From Bugulina stolonifera (taxonomy: Eukaryota; Bryozoa; Gymnolaemata; Cheilostomatida; Bugulidae): 64,000 nucleotides of DNA. Made by a program: the position numbers and the translations under genes. The stretch spans positions 10,591,700 to 10,655,699 of the forward strand of contig OW285191.1 of NCBI GenBank assembly GCA_935421135.1, written 5' to 3'. Within the stretch, counting starts at the first letter, position 1. Each line of letters starts with the position of its first letter. This document shows, piece by piece, positions 26,801 to 40,165 of this stretch. The notes under the pieces were generated by a model that saw only the letters and a list, made by a program, of their open reading frames with translations, did not search any database and was not told the DNA's origin.

Positions 26801-29372
26801 TATGTAGATACTAGGTGGATTTCGCATAGCAATATGCTGTTTATAACTTACAGAAACTAATCTACGAATATACACCATGACCTCAGTTTAGTTATAGGCT
26901 AATTTAAACAAAGAGTGTCAATTTAGTGGGAGGGATATTCCATTATCAGAATATCTGACAAAGTTATAGACATCTGCTACGTAAAATCAGCCTAATCAAC
27001 TGTTTATTTGTAGGCCTGCAGTGTATAACCAGCAGAGCAAAATGATAGAACTACCAAATATCTAGTGGGGTTGTGGGAGCTTACCAACAGTGCTTAGCAT
27101 AGAATTAGAATAATAGCTATAGGGAGGTGAGCTAGCGTAATCTTACTACAAGTAACAAAGGCTAAACCATGAAGTGCTTGCGAACTGTGTCGTCCCACCC
27201 GGGTTGCTACCTAAGCCTATGTATTATTTACAGTGGGCTCTTATAATATTATTTTATTGAAAGTTTGAGTTTGCAAATAATTTGCTAAAAGAAGGTAAAA
27301 TAAAAGACATTAACTAAAGCAGAGCACTGACACCCAGCCCAGCATAGTATATGTATGCAATATGATGACGTAGTGATGGACATAGCTAAAACAAGAGCAG
27401 ACACTAATCATGGACAGCACTGTATAATATCCCTTTCCGTAACTCAAAGAGCTACATGTAAGTAGTATGTTAAAGTGGGTGTTTGCCACCAATAAAAGAA
27501 TTCTAAAACCCCAAACCTGTATTATGTAAAGCTAAGCGATGAGAGGCTTGGGTAGGGTATTCTATGCAACTTTGTGAGCAAAGTTTGTGAGATTATGGAC
27601 AAATAGTGTATCTCTGGGATTATAGGCCTATAGGGTATACATGTAGATGTATTCACTTGCATGTTCAGCACAAGACTTTCTGGTGCTGGTTCTCACAAAT
27701 TATAGTTCCATTTAAAAAACAGGATAACCACCCATGATGATTAGAAACTATTGAATGACATGACGTAAACAGATGTTACCTGATAATACTATCTCTATGA
27801 GACAACCCTCATTCACCTCCTCCGCGGAAGTAATGAGGGAGAGAACGTTGGGCGACGTAACGTCATGCTTGAAGAGAAGGATCTTGTCCACCAGCCCATA
27901 GAAACCATGTTCTGGAAACTGTGAGAGAAGTAGAAGGCAATGGTAGTAACTATACAAGTATAAGTGTACTGAAAACTTACAAGGTAGAGGGGAGTGTTAT
28001 AATCCAATCCAAGATAGCAGAGTATATCAATAACTTCACACATATGCTTACACAATCATGTGACTTGCTTGGTTTACAGCTAGCAAAGTACTGAACACTT
28101 TGACAACCTTACAGTGTACATAGGCATTAGAGTAATAATTGCATTGGAAGTGTAAAAATGGATAAATATAGCAAATAACCATCAGTTAAACCACTGCAAT
28201 TATTATACCTTTCTTCAAGGTCATGACATGTTTTAAATTCATATTTTTAGATTTAATTGAGAAATAGTCATTTGGTGCTAAATAGCTAATTTCTATGACA
28301 TCACAAGTACAATGTATAAAGCTGTGACATAAGTCATGACATCACAGCATAATCTGTGACATAAATACATATGCTATGACATCACACCATAAATTATGAC
28401 ATAATGTTGTAAAAAATGTAGGCTTGAATGGCCTTATGAATGAGTGAAGTTTATCAACTCAAAGATCTAAGAATTACAAGCCCCATCAGGGAGCAAGTTG
28501 ATTGTAATTGTCACGATCAAACAACAAAGGTAAACCAATTTGATTCTCAGAAGGTAGAAGGTGTAATTTAAGGTAGTAGCGCTAAAGACTCAACATACAT
28601 CCCCAAGGAGAACTAGATATAGCCTTTACTACACTCAAGCTACATCTGCTCAGTAGGCTATTATGTAAATTTTCTTATCTTTATGACCAGAGAATTAACC
28701 CACTAACTGTCAGCCCTATGCTAATTCAGTAGACTCATTTGGTTTAATAGATTTCTATAAGACTAATAATTACACCAGCATAAGGAAATGGACATTAATC
28801 CACCACCAGCCAGCTGGTTTCGGTAACACCCAACTTTACTCTGATTCATACAGTTTGACATGCCCGGTAACCACTACTCCAACCAACAAATTTGAATAAA
28901 ATATTATGCAGATTCATTAGCTGCTAGTATTCACAGGAAGATGTTTTTTTATTTAATATGAATTTTTCTATGTTACACATCCACTTTCATCATATTTAGG
29001 TGTAAATATTCAGAAACAAATACTGATATTGTGGTATCCATTTGAACTATCGCAATAGAATTATGAAAAAAGTTATTTACTGCTACTTACTTTTCTATCC
29101 ACAAAAGAACAACAGAGCTCTCTCAGTGCAGGTAAAGTTAGAGCAGAGTTACTCGCAGGTAAAACAACTTGTTCCCTTGTTAAGCCAATCTGTAGTTGAA
29201 ACCGGAGGCCAATCTCTGAGCCACACTCACTGATAGTATCAGCGCCGTGGTTAATGGCCCCATAGCCAGGCGCCGGGTCACCGATACTCATACGTTCCCC
29301 TGTCGACATTTCTACAGTGATGTGAGTAGAGCTAACATCTATACCAATGAGTTTACACAGCTCTTTTAACGT
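17833..29372 (-). CDS. PRKD: Protein kinase D (PRKD family serine/threonine kinase)
   Basis: Diacylglycerol-responsive kinase acting downstream of PKC at Golgi, membranes and nucleus (family knowledge). Sixteen coding exons: 29091-29372, 27780-27918, 26632-26763, 24498-24658, 23936-24161, 23354-23570, 22620-22743, 21908-22085, 21362-21505, 21055-21192, 20838-20944, 20195-20356, 19240-19426, 18701-18776, 18186-18378, 17833-18054. From Met at 29309 the product is 874 aa, matching vertebrate PKDs. Domains: ubiquitin-like ~34-120, C1a ~131-180, C1b ~253-302, PH ~385-505, kinase ~543-801. Visible residues: GSGQFG loop, Lys572, HCDLKPEN (Asp666), DFG (688-690), activation-loop Ser699 and Ser703 in [15 protein letters not shown] split between exons. 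The first listed exon is open for 21 codons before that Met, back to an AG at 29373, so an upstream exon is likely but was not found. The C-terminus (TESY) lacks the VSIL PDZ ligand of human PKD1. Two introns have junction-derived tandem arrays. Confidence 0.95.
19618..19753. repeat. MITE-like inverted repeat in a PKD intron
   Basis: CAATTTGGAGTTATCTTGCC at the left and the complement of CAATTTGTAGTTGTCTTGCC at the right enclose about 90 bases without coding capacity. The core GTTRTCTTG links it to the GTTGTC palindrome family. Confidence 0.65.
19811..20202. repeat. 22-bp minisatellite covering the donor of PKD exon 12
   Basis: About 18 copies of GATATCAAGTAGCATTACCTGA. In gene orientation a unit reads ...ATCTCAG/GTAATGCTACTT, that is the last bases of exon 12, its 5' splice site and the start of the intron. 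The functional donor is at the right end (exon ends at 20195). Most copies keep CAG/GTAATG; a few carry CATTGATT or CATTGCTT variants that destroy it. Confidence 0.9.
20650..20820. repeat. 25-bp minisatellite in a PKD intron
   Basis: About seven copies of TGTAACCATGGTGATGTAAT plus five bases, nearly identical in the last four copies. It lies just downstream of the exon 11 donor but does not include it. Confidence 0.9.
21487..21713. repeat. 38-bp tandem repeat covering the acceptor of PKD exon 9
   Basis: Six copies. In gene orientation each has TATAG/CCAATATGGCGTACTATG, the 3' splice site plus the first codons of exon 9 (NMAYYV). The copy at 21505 continues into the real exon. The other five lie upstream in the intron and keep the AG; one has a single change (GACGTAC). 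Confidence 0.9.
22488..22612. repeat. 29-bp tandem repeat beside the exon 7 donor of PKD
   Basis: About four copies of TACATTGTACATTTGGTAAG followed by TGTAGTGAA. On the transcribed strand each unit carries ACACTTACC or a one-base variant, complementary to the nearby donor GTAAGTGT. The array starts within ten bases of that donor. Confidence 0.85.
25060..25200. repeat. Degenerate ~30-bp tandem repeat in a PKD intron
   Basis: Four or five imperfect units resembling TTGGACCCTACCGAATAGGC then CTTACTGTT. The array is internal to the intron between exons 3 and 4; no function seen. Confidence 0.6.
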
Positions 29373-32300
29373 CTACAGGATATTGCTAGGAGACCGAAGA
29401 CGCTTCTACAAAATGAAACTGTACTGTTGCAGCGTACGCAGTCATAAACTGGATAAATACATGTATTATAGATGGCACCGGGAAGGATCTCCATACGAAT
29501 CAAGGGGTCAAGGTTACATGAAGGTGGGATACTTTTGTTTGCCGGACTTAAAGCTAAAACTCATGAATGTATGCTTTAGTTTCCACTACTTGAATAAAAC
29601 AGTGCAGCCTACAATAGCGAGCTTCTCAGAAAAGCTGTCTGTCTGTGTCTAGCATTGAACACAACTGGCAGCTAATAAAATATCTATTATACCTAATTAT
29701 AGAATTATATAACATAAAATAGTATCCATAACCCCATTCTTAGTATAGTACTATCATATGTACACTGTACTGCACAGTAGGCCTGTTAAAGTATTATATT
29801 ACTGCTACTAGCATTGGCATACATACCCTGCGCAAAGATCACTATACTATAAGTATCGAATATATTTCAGGGCTGCAGACTTACATGAATATGAATGGGG
29901 AGGGGGGGGGGGGAGGGAGGGTGGATTCCAAAAATGGGCAAAAACTCAAAAACCAGTCACATTGGTTCGCCAACTGGGGAGGCACTGCTTTTCCTTAAAC
30001 TTTGGCGTTATATTAAACTGAGTAGGGAAACAATATAGTTCGCAAATTTCAGTTTTGCAATTTGATTTGCTTTGGGAGTTTAAGTTTCAACTTTTACTGG
30101 ACATAATGATTTCCAAGTGGCATGTGTGATTAGTCCAATCACTGTCTCAATGGAATAGAGGATATAAACGAGAACAAATGCATAGACATCAGATCACTAG
30201 TTGCTGTAGTAAATGTACAACCCTCCCAAACCCCAACAGAACCTAGAGACAAACAGACTCTACCTAATTTATTTTAATTGTAATTTGAATACTTGTAATT
30301 ATTATACAATGATCGAGCATGTCCAGTGTGGCAATGCTGGGTTGGTAGTTGGGTGGCTACCACTACCAGCAGACTTCCTCATCACCCAGTAAAGGGATGG
30401 AGGATACTTTGTTGAAAGACTAAAGTATAAATATCAACTCCAGAGATTTTCTGGTTGGCATATTCACTGGTTGGCACATTCGTCATCAAAACTTGATATT
30501 TGACCCAGAAACATCATTCAGCTGTGCCTAGTATGAATTTAGATCACAACCAAGTCTGCAGTATTTTAGTTATTTCTTCATAACCCAGTTAAATGTAAAT
30601 AGAACAGTGGGTGGGTGGGGTGACTAATGTTATAAGTAAATACCATAAACCAGATTTTGAAATTACTAAATTTGAAGTAATAAGACCACTGGTGCTGATA
30701 CTGGTTGGCACAGCATTAGTAGTATAAGTAGTATAAGTAGTAGCTACTAAAGTCCTAGTAACATTATCCAGAACAGGAACTAAAGGGTACAGTAGTAGCG
30801 TAGTTAAACTTTAAATTCATTCACAAAATCAAAATTGGTAATTACATGATTGGATAAAATAAAGGTTGCGTAAAACAGAAGTTTTATTAAAATATTTTCC
30901 ATCAGCCCCCGACAAAACACAACTGAATACAAGCAAGTTGCGGCTTGCAAATTTATACTGAAATGATTACTATGGTGTTCAACTAAATTCTAGGTCCTAT
31001 ATACCTTTCAATACTGCGTAATATGCTAACAAAACAAATATGGTGCCTTTTCCTAGCATCTCTAATAGAAATGCTATGAAATCTATAACATTATCATAAT
31101 TATACCAACAACCAAACTCTATCAGTCAGTAATAACACTAGTAAGTCAATAGTTTATGTAACTGGAATAATAGGGTTACTGAGGTAAAGCAGAATTTATG
31201 GACAATCAATCAGTCGTATAACTGCAACTAAAATGATTGCTATTTTAGTGCCTTACTTCATATCTAGTTTCTGATCTAATGATTTTATCTCCATTCTCAT
31301 CATCTAAGTTAGGAAAAGAAAAGTTGGTGAGAATCATTTTAACATAGATGTCCGATTGAAATCTAGAGCTACAGTAATCCTTACAAGCTAGTGATTAATT
31401 ATTGGGAGTGAGGGATATCCGTCTTAAATATGCTAATATACTACAATCATAGCTTACCAGCAATCATTGGTCTAATTCCCTAATCTCTATCTTTCTCTCT
31501 TCTATGTTCAACAAACAAACGAACATGTCTGCCCTTACTGCTTTTCCAATATGGCATACCGAACAGAGAAACGAGTATTATACATATAGATTTAAGCCTA
31601 CTTTGTTTCAATGTCCATTACACAGGGATGTTTTAATACAACTTCTACTCCACACAATTAGCGTAACACAATAATTAATAATTATAAAATATTATAATAC
31701 CAGGCTACTCTACAGAGATATAGAAAGTAATCAATAAAAAAGCAACACAATGAAAATATTTATATGCTACTAACTGAAGAGGTTCCTGACCCAGCACCTA
31801 TGCTAACAATCCCCGAGAGACGGAAGCAGTAGTCACTGAATTAATGATATTAGTTTCCTCCAGGAAGAAAGAAATCCAGATGAGAAACAACAGAAATAAA
31901 GCAATAGTAAATAAGAATATTTGAATTGTAATGATGCTATAGGCTACTAAAAACATATTCTCTACTTGAAATAAAGGCAGCAACTTGTAACTAATCAGTT
32001 GTTATGATTGTGACAATATTACTATGACAAATACAGCTACAACAGCTGAGCTTATTATTCATATTAATCAGTAAAACAGGTGGGGATGATAATACTCATG
32101 TTGAATATAGACACTTTGAAGTGTTAGATAAACAAAAAAAGAATGAAAGTTGAGTTGACCACACACACAAGCAAATGGTTTCAAACCAAGCTATTTGAAT
32201 AGTCATAAAAACCTTAAAACAATTATGATAACTAAATTATATTAAATATAAGGTAAATTTAAGATAATCTACTACATACCCAGTCAGTGTGTAATGCCAA

Positions 32301-35300
32301 GATAACTACCTGACAATGCTTCCCTTTATTGAAAATAGACAACACGGAAACCTAACAATCCGCAGGATACCCCTTGAGTGAATCATAAAACAGTATTTAG
32401 TTAGTAACTAACACAATCAACTAGCTGATAGGCTGGAAAATGTTAGGGAACATGTCAGTCAGTCAGTCAGTCAACTGTGACACAACCTGGTAGAGAGCGG
32501 CTAATCTGGGAGAAGACAGGTTGTGCCATATCTATAGCCGATAACCAATAGGGTGGCAAGTAACTATGCAATATACTATGTTATTTCCTGACCCTTGTGA
32601 ATATGAAAGGACAGCAGACTATTGACTAGAAAACATACTATTTAGAAAAGTTGCTAATATACAGTCAAACTAATAGCATAGCAGTATTAATACTTTCATT
32701 CTGCATCTAGCTCTAGCTGCAGAGTAATAATCCGAAAGTTTTAAACATTGTAAATTAACTAAAAATCTAAGAAGTTAGTAAATGAAGGTTGCAGCAAAAA
32801 CAAACTCACCAAATAGAATACTCTGTGAGAATAAAAGGCAAACTCATTGAAGGAACAAGAATATTCCTGAGTTTAATTACGTGAGCAGTTAACAATATTA
32901 ACACATCAAATAGAAAACCATGCTTCATAAATGCCAGATCAGCAGTGATTTTTCCCACTAGGACATATTTGCCATTTTGAGAGTAAATATTGGCTATTGC
33001 CAGCAGTACTATTGTAACATATATTATATATAACATTGTAGTAATAAAATACTTACTGTATTGCCTAAGGACTAGCTAATGAGCTGTGCATTGTATCCCA
33101 CTGGGATATAATCTAGTTGTTAAATGAATGGAGACAAGAATGAATAAGTAAAAAACAAATGGAGGTTAGTGAATAATACATAGACATATACATGTACAGT
33201 AAGTCTATGTATTATGTCTAACATCTCTAATATAGGCCTATCATATAATGTTTGCATTATTTAACCTATGCGCAACTAGGCAAGTGTAATTATAATTTTA
33301 ATATACAATGTATAATAGTTGGTTGCCCTCTTTGTTCATGCTAATACCACAATGTTAATTTGAAGGCTGTCAAAGGCTGCATCTTTTTCCTAAACAAAGA
33401 GAAATTTCAACAAACACTACATGAAGTTGATTGTTTTAGCTATTAAACATCTGATAAAACACAAACTGTTCAATGTGCTTATACTACATATTCAAGCAAT
33501 CCTATCCCACCAACTTGGCAAACCATGAGATATTTATATGTTTCATATATTTCATGTGTTTTCATATGTATATGTTTCATTGATGATAGGCTACTAACAT
33601 GTGTCAGATACACACACAGGGCATTCAACTAATTTGACTTGTTACTAATTATAGTTCTAATATTCATTAATTCGATCTGCTAATGGCAATGAGCTACCTA
33701 TCATTTGATATAACATTATCTATACTGTTACATAATGTTCTGATATATAATTATGGCATTTAATTTCTGGAAACACTCAAGTAAATTAGCTCTAACACAA
33801 ACATGCAGTGACAAGCTACGCTCCAGACCCAGCTCAGTGATGCCAAATTTTGAACAGTGTATACTGTATATTGTGCACCCTACAAAGATTTGTAAACATT
33901 TTCTCAAAAAATTAGATGTATCCCATTCCTACACAAAAGAGTATTGTTTAGGGTTTAGGCAGCTGGTTAGTCAAATACCTAACCTGTAATGATTTGTACA
34001 TAATTATAATATTGTAGACCCTTTGAAATGAGGGCATTATCAAACTGGACAATGGTTCTTTCAGAGATTTGACTTGCAGCAATAATAAATATATTATTAG
34101 TTGCAGTCTAGCTAATAATACAAAAGTACAAACTTCTATCCACTCACCAATATTATCAGCTTGATCTGACATATTATAAACCAGGAAATACTTGTTCCAC
34201 AAGTCATATATTTGTAGACTACATCTGCACATGTTGAACTACTACAATATGGTCTATAATATTGATGTGAAATGATACTTTTTAGTCTAATCTGGTGTTA
34301 TCTTCTCTTGAATTACATCAGGCCATGCCATTACAAAAAAGGCACTATCTTATATGTAAGCAGGCTTATGATTACAACATTCATGTCATTATGGTTATCT
34401 TACCAAATTCTTCTAATCCCCAAGGCTACCAGTAGTCCATAACAATATGTTTTGCAAGTATGTTGGGAGCTGTAAATCAAATCCATGGCAGGGTATATAT
34501 GCAACAAACGAGCACCCATCAATATATTTTGTAATAGGTAATAAAAAGTTGATACATTTATAGTAATTCTGATAACCAGATGGCTGCTCACATTCTATCA
34601 CAACCTTACTATAAGACATCTTTTATATTATCTACATACAAATGGTGTTTAGAAAAAGAAGTGGGCAGGACAGTATAATAGTAATGATATAATCCTACAC
34701 AAAACAAATATGCCTACTGATAACTAAACTAAATATGCTACCATAGCGTCAAGTGGAGTATATGTGTATAAAGATATTAAGGACAGATGCTTATCTCCTC
34801 CTCTATGACACAAAGAAAGTCGAATGCAGATTACAAGTTTGGTGCACTAGGTAGTAGTAGTAGTAGTACACAAGGCTTAGGAATTTCTACACAGTTACAC
34901 GTATGCAAATGTAGTACACTTGTATTGTATACTAATAGTAGAGAGTGAACTCAATATCAGAAAACTCATCATGTACAGCGGACATGGAATCATATCAACC
35001 TTGGTAAGCATGCTTCAGTTACTTCCTTCACAGTTAAGCCATAAAGTAAATAATTGTATGAAAAAATGAAATAGAATAGTAGATAAGGCAGTAAGTTTGA
35101 AACAGCTTTGACTGCGGCGATGCCTTCATCACTACTGTACTGACTTTCCATAAAATAACACACGGCTGATAGAAAAGTCACAGCTGATTAGTCTTGATAT
35201 TAATTGAAATGGGATAAAGAGAGAAAGTTATGTAAATATCACTGCAGCAGGAAAGCGCTGACAGAATTGCTTCTTCTAGGTGTAGTAGACAGAAAGGACC

Positions 35301-38300
35301 TGTAGTTGAAAGTTCATACCTTTTATACCATAAATTTAAAAATTGTTTAGAAAATAATGGTAACTTTTTACATTCTAACTGCATTATAGAGACTATTTGA
35401 TCAGATCTGTGAATGACAAAAACACTGTAAACAAACTGGTAATGGCCAAATTTAGCCTACAAAAATACTAGTGCAAATGCCATAGGTGACTGATGTTAAA
35501 AATGTGCAATATCGGATATAGATTAAATGCATACCAATTTAACTAATACTCGCTAGCAATTGATAGCATATATGGTAGTTTTTAGAGAATATGCGATGCA
35601 CGTCGCTAGCTTTATTGATGGAACTATTGCATTGTTTTTATGATAGCATAACTGTACATGGTTTAAACAAATACTACTCATTTAGTACTACTGTGGTCCA
35701 CAGAAAATAATAACTTGGAAGCGCTATAGGCTATGTGATTTTTGCAAGCCAATCGGCAATGCGAAAATGTAGGATTGCTGGGGATGCCAGTGTATGGTAT
35801 GCACCCACTCATCTGCGCTATACATGTGTAATAATATATACATTGTTCAATATTGCTATAAATAAGAAAAAAGTATAATGGGGTACAATAATGGGCAGCA
35901 CAAGATAATGATCATGACAAAAAATTGTTCGTTTTAGAATCTCATTTTTCTCCTAGGGCAAGACACTTCTTTCAAGCCCCCAATCTCTCAACTGAGACCA
36001 TTTGAAAATTGCAGTTAGCTTACAAGTTCTTTGGCGCATTTTAATGCCAGTGAACCTATACCCCATGGCTTTTGTAGGATGACTGCATAAGAAATGCTGA
36101 TTGGCCAATTATGCTGCCATAGCTATTAATGACTTCCATTGCAACTAAAAATGCTAAATTATAACCTTGGTAACTCTAATGATGAAGTTTTTATGTGATT
36201 TATTATGTAAAATACTAGCTTTCCATGTAAACCGCTAATAAAATTTGGGTATCTGAAATTGCTTTTCTCTGTGCTACAGCATGTAAATTTCTCACACAGT
36301 AAAAAACACTAGAGAGCTGGAAGCCAGCTTATCTACTACTAGAGCTGTTGCTCTGAGAATTGAGCTATGTAGTCTACATGTAAAGTGCCAAGTTATGCAA
36401 TGAGAGGTGCAAGTAGGCTACAAGTAAAAGAACGAGTACAGGTAGCAGTGCAAGTACAAATGTAATAGCAAATTACAACTACAAATCCTGTAAAAATGCA
36501 TGTCATGTACAATAATACAGCTGTAGCTAATTCGCTATAGAACTCAGCTTAACCGTGGGCTTAATTACAGCTTCGGTAAAACTTCTAAATTGGTGTCTGA
36601 CCAGGAAATTCTAAATAATATGATGTCCTTCCCTGTCTCTATGTCAAAGTTTAAACTTGAATCTAAGGTCCTAGAGCAATTACAAGCAAGAACCAGTGTT
36701 GGCAAGTAAGTAGAAGTGCAAGTGTAACTTTGAATAAGCAAGTACAATTAAATACAAAATATTTTCAAAATATATTTGTAAGTACACTTGAGTATAACAG
36801 TCTGTCTGCTCCCACTCTCGAATTCATACATTGAGCTTACTATATAAACCGTCACAATGAAGAAACAATTTTAGTAACTTATATTACTGTGATAATTATA
36901 TAATGATACAAAGTGGTCACTAATAAATCTTACCTAATATTAGAACTAATTATGTTATTTTTATTTAGCATTTGTTTAATATTATTAAGCTATAATATGT
37001 ATAAATACAATATAGAGTAGGCTAATATTAAAATACTAGAACAGCAATAACAATTCAATAGACAACTAGTATGACTAATCAATAATAATCACTATAGCCT
37101 AAATATTATATAACAGTAATTATAATTATTATAGTCAGAATGATTATAGGCTTATATACATAAAAATATCGATTCAAATTTAAAACGTTTTAGTTTTCAG
37201 TGTTACTATTATAATTATTAGCCTATATTATCAGTTGTAGAAAATATACGGTATAAAAATAATAGTGATGTAACTATACTATACTATTATCTGGTATTTT
37301 ACTTCACACTGAACTATAGATGAAATAATATAATAATCATTATAACCTCCATTAGCCTATTTAATAATTTTTAATCCATCTATTTTCATTTTCATTTTGC
37401 AACTTGAATTTTTGTTTTGTATTCATCATGATTATTATTATATTATTATTACTCTACTATAATTATAATAATTTATAATTAATAATTGTTATTGCAACAC
37501 TTATAATAATTCAAACTGTATTGAATAAATAATGATTATTGCATTAAAATTAAAATAACCATTATTTATACAACATAATAATAATAATATTCTGTTATTT
37601 GATCATATCATAAACATTGATTAAAACAAATTTTTTTCAAGTTAATCTTAATCTTAATGAATAATATAATTATAAATGTGTTTGTCATACTGTACTCGGG
37701 CTAACATTTTTTATTAGTTGTTACTATTGATGAATATTTAATTAGCTTTCACAAAATCACTTCACCTACAATCAATTGAGTGCACAAGTAAAATTATTAC
37801 ACATGAAAACAATTTAATGCAGACAGAGAGTATATGAATTAAATAATATTGTATATACCACAACGATAAACAAAACTTGGCAGAAGAATATCATACCGGA
37901 ACTGCGAAAAAAATTGATCTCTTTGCTAATGTACGGTAAGCGCGTCCGAGCGCTTGAGCGTTTGCGCACTGGCGCGAAGTAGGCCAGACCACAACACGCG
38001 AGTCCTGATATGGACACTGTGACGCCATACGGACAAGCGGACGGTCCTACAGCAGACGAGTTTTCGTCGCACCAACTTGAGATGTCCTTGGCAAAGATGA
38101 TAATTACCATCTTTGTCCTTGGTCAAGCACCAAAAACCTTTTTTGGAGTTGCGCGCACTTGTTTAAAAACAAGCGGACAACTCTGAAAAGAAAGATGATT
38201 ACAATTAGGACGAACATGGTTACACATAGCCTTAGTAAGAAACGTTATTCTACCCGTAGTAACAACCGTTGGTTCTATTGTGCCGTTTAACCTCTATGGG

Positions 38301-39461
38301 TTTAACCGCTAAATCATGGGTTTTGTCGTTACACAGCCATTAGCTGACTCGCAAGCTAAGGCTATAACAAAAAACCTGTTTATGTGTAACTACTGTTGAG
38401 AATCTGGTGTTTAATATATATATTTATCATTGTTATCAATATCATCACAGCCAAGCTAGAACCAGTGAATATCCAGTGGCTATACCAAGCTCCTTACAAA
38501 TCTCTGCACCGTACTCCAATCTTCACCTTGTAATTTTTGTGCACCCTTACCAGCCATTGGCTTATCAAATATTAATATAAAATAATTATTATATATTATA
38601 TTATATTATAATTATATTATAATTATTTATTTTATAAGAATAATTATATTATTATATATTATTATATAATTATTGCATTTTATATTTATATTATATTCTG
38701 AACATCATATTGATATTGATATAAAATAATATAGTTGTGATTAATAGAAAATAATTATAATTATTTATTTTTATTGCAATTTGAATTTCTAAACGTTGCA
38801 CTAGCACAAAACTAAGCTAAGTGTAGTGTTAGAATTTATATTGAACATACTTGCATTCACAACCAGTTATTCTCTAGTCTAAAGAAAATACCGAATGAGA
38901 ATACAATGCTCTAAATCTAAACGCTAGAGAAGTGAAAAGATTAATTTTATCATTAAATTATTTATTTATATTATTTTTGGTATTATTATTATATAAATTA
39001 AAAATAGAAAAAGGGAAGACTGTGAAAACAACATAATTAGTAAGGTAATCACTAGAAGCTAGATAATCACAATACATGTAAATTAATACTAAATATTAGT
39101 AGGCCTATATTGGTCTAAAGTTAATTGAATAATTACTAGTTTACTATCTCATATTGTTTTTACTTCTACTATTGAAATGTCAATTTATATTTTCAGTGTG
39201 ATTGTATTCGATTATGATTATCATTTTATCGAATAGATTATGTTATAGCTATTAATAAAAAATATTAGCCTATTGATTTAGCACTATATTATAGAACCAA
39301 ATGAAGAGTCTGCAATTTATTTAAAAATTGTATTTCCAATTTTATGCTCAAAATTTAAAAAAAAAAATTAGCCTATGACAATTTTGAAGTGTTGCCACTC
39401 TCCAGATTTTCTATACAATCAGAGAAACCTTTCATAATACTAACCTCGAATATTTTACAGG
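29373..39461. other. Long AT-rich gap between divergent PKD and UGP2
   Basis: No reliable exon is visible. A first PKD exon and promoter should lie here. AT content is extreme at about 36850-37830 and 38570-39010, with runs of alternating TAAT/ATTA. Other contents are a G homopolymer near 29895-29911, a TCAG microsatellite at 32454-32473, a small palindrome at 33173-33212 (AATACATAGAC arms) and the CpG-rich island annotated separately. The plus-strand frame at 29347-29652 is antisense to PKD and unsupported. Confidence 0.6.
37920..38170. promoter_or_regulatory. CpG-rich island, possible bidirectional promoter
   Basis: Within DNA that is mostly A and T, this segment has many CpGs, for example GCGCGTCCGAGCGC and CGCGAAGTAGG. 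It lies between the divergent PKD and UGP2 genes and contains a short hairpin (GGCAAAGATG / CATCTTTGTCC). Promoter function is inferred from composition and position only. Two overlapping short minus-strand frames here have no recognisable product; a non-coding first exon is equally possible. Confidence 0.4.
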
Positions 39462-39540
39462 GGAAGAGGCGGATTTGCTGGAGGAACACTAAAACTAATA
39501 CCGAAGATTCACTCGTGACAATAGCATCATGAATGGGAAG
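39462..39540 (+). other. UGP2: Candidate 5' exon of UGP2 with a GC-AG intron
   Basis: A possible acceptor (TTTTACAG) is followed by 79 bases containing ATG AAT GGG AAG at 39529-39540 and then GCAAGT, the consensus of rare GC donors. Joined to the acceptor at 41722 the frame continues in phase as MNGKGLLRSDSMAS, giving 508 aa. An in-frame stop precedes the ATG. The phase match and ideal GC donor are suggestive, but no similarity confirms this exon. Confidence 0.4.
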
Positions 39541-40083
39541 GCAAGTTGGTTATACAGTGCAAATACTTTTGATTTTATTACTTTTGCCTAATGCTGTTTT
39601 TATACAAGGTAACGTTACATCTCTGTGCAAAAGGTAGGCCTCTGCTCTTCTAGTCTATTGCATATTGCAATGTTACAGTGTTGAAGTTTTATTCCCTTGT
39701 GATTTCATCTGTTGGTTATTTGTGTGCTGCACAGTTAAACATTCACACGATGCATAAATAAGTGAACAGTGTATTTATATGCTAACTTTATTACATGATA
39801 GTCAGTATTTATTAGGCCTTATCAGTAACAAGCGCTAGAAATACAATACTGTAACTATGTACAATTTCTTTTTCTTACTTTGTAGATTTTAAAAACATTT
39901 TTCCAGCAATAGGAGATCATAGTAAGCAGTTTATGAAATTCCCACGGAAATTTCACGTTTGATAGATTTTTCCAATGTTCGAAGTGTGGTTATATGAGAG
40001 TATACGGTGTGAATTTAGTGGTTATACTGGCCAGCAGGCGTGTACCCTCATTTTAATAGCTAGTGTTCCACATACAGTCATTG

Positions 40084-40165
40084 AGGACCTGATAGTATAG
40101 TGGTAGAGTGCTTGACTATTATCCATAGGTACATGGGTTCGAATCTCACCAAAGGGGAACTTTTT
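40084..40165 (+). ncRNA. tRNA-like Pol III module (pseudo-tRNA or SINE head)
   Basis: TAGTATAGTGG at 40093 fits the Pol III A box and GGTTCGAATCT at 40136 fits the B box at normal tRNA spacing. A TTTTT terminator follows at 40161. D-arm and T-arm can pair, but the acceptor and anticodon stems do not, so it is not a functional tRNA. It most resembles a decayed tRNA or the head of a tRNA-derived SINE. Confidence 0.6.

Noticed and set aside
29347..29652. Plus-strand 101-codon frame
   Set aside because: It starts antisense to a PKD exon, has no recognisable motif and no supporting splice sites.
37814..38126. Two overlapping minus-strand frames in the CpG-rich island
   Set aside because: CpG-rich DNA lacks stop codons by composition; neither frame shows a recognisable product, so the segment is treated as regulatory.
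38220..38392. Possible terminal inverted repeats GTTACACATA
   Set aside because: Only about ten bases match and the inner parts do not pair consistently; no target-site duplication was found.
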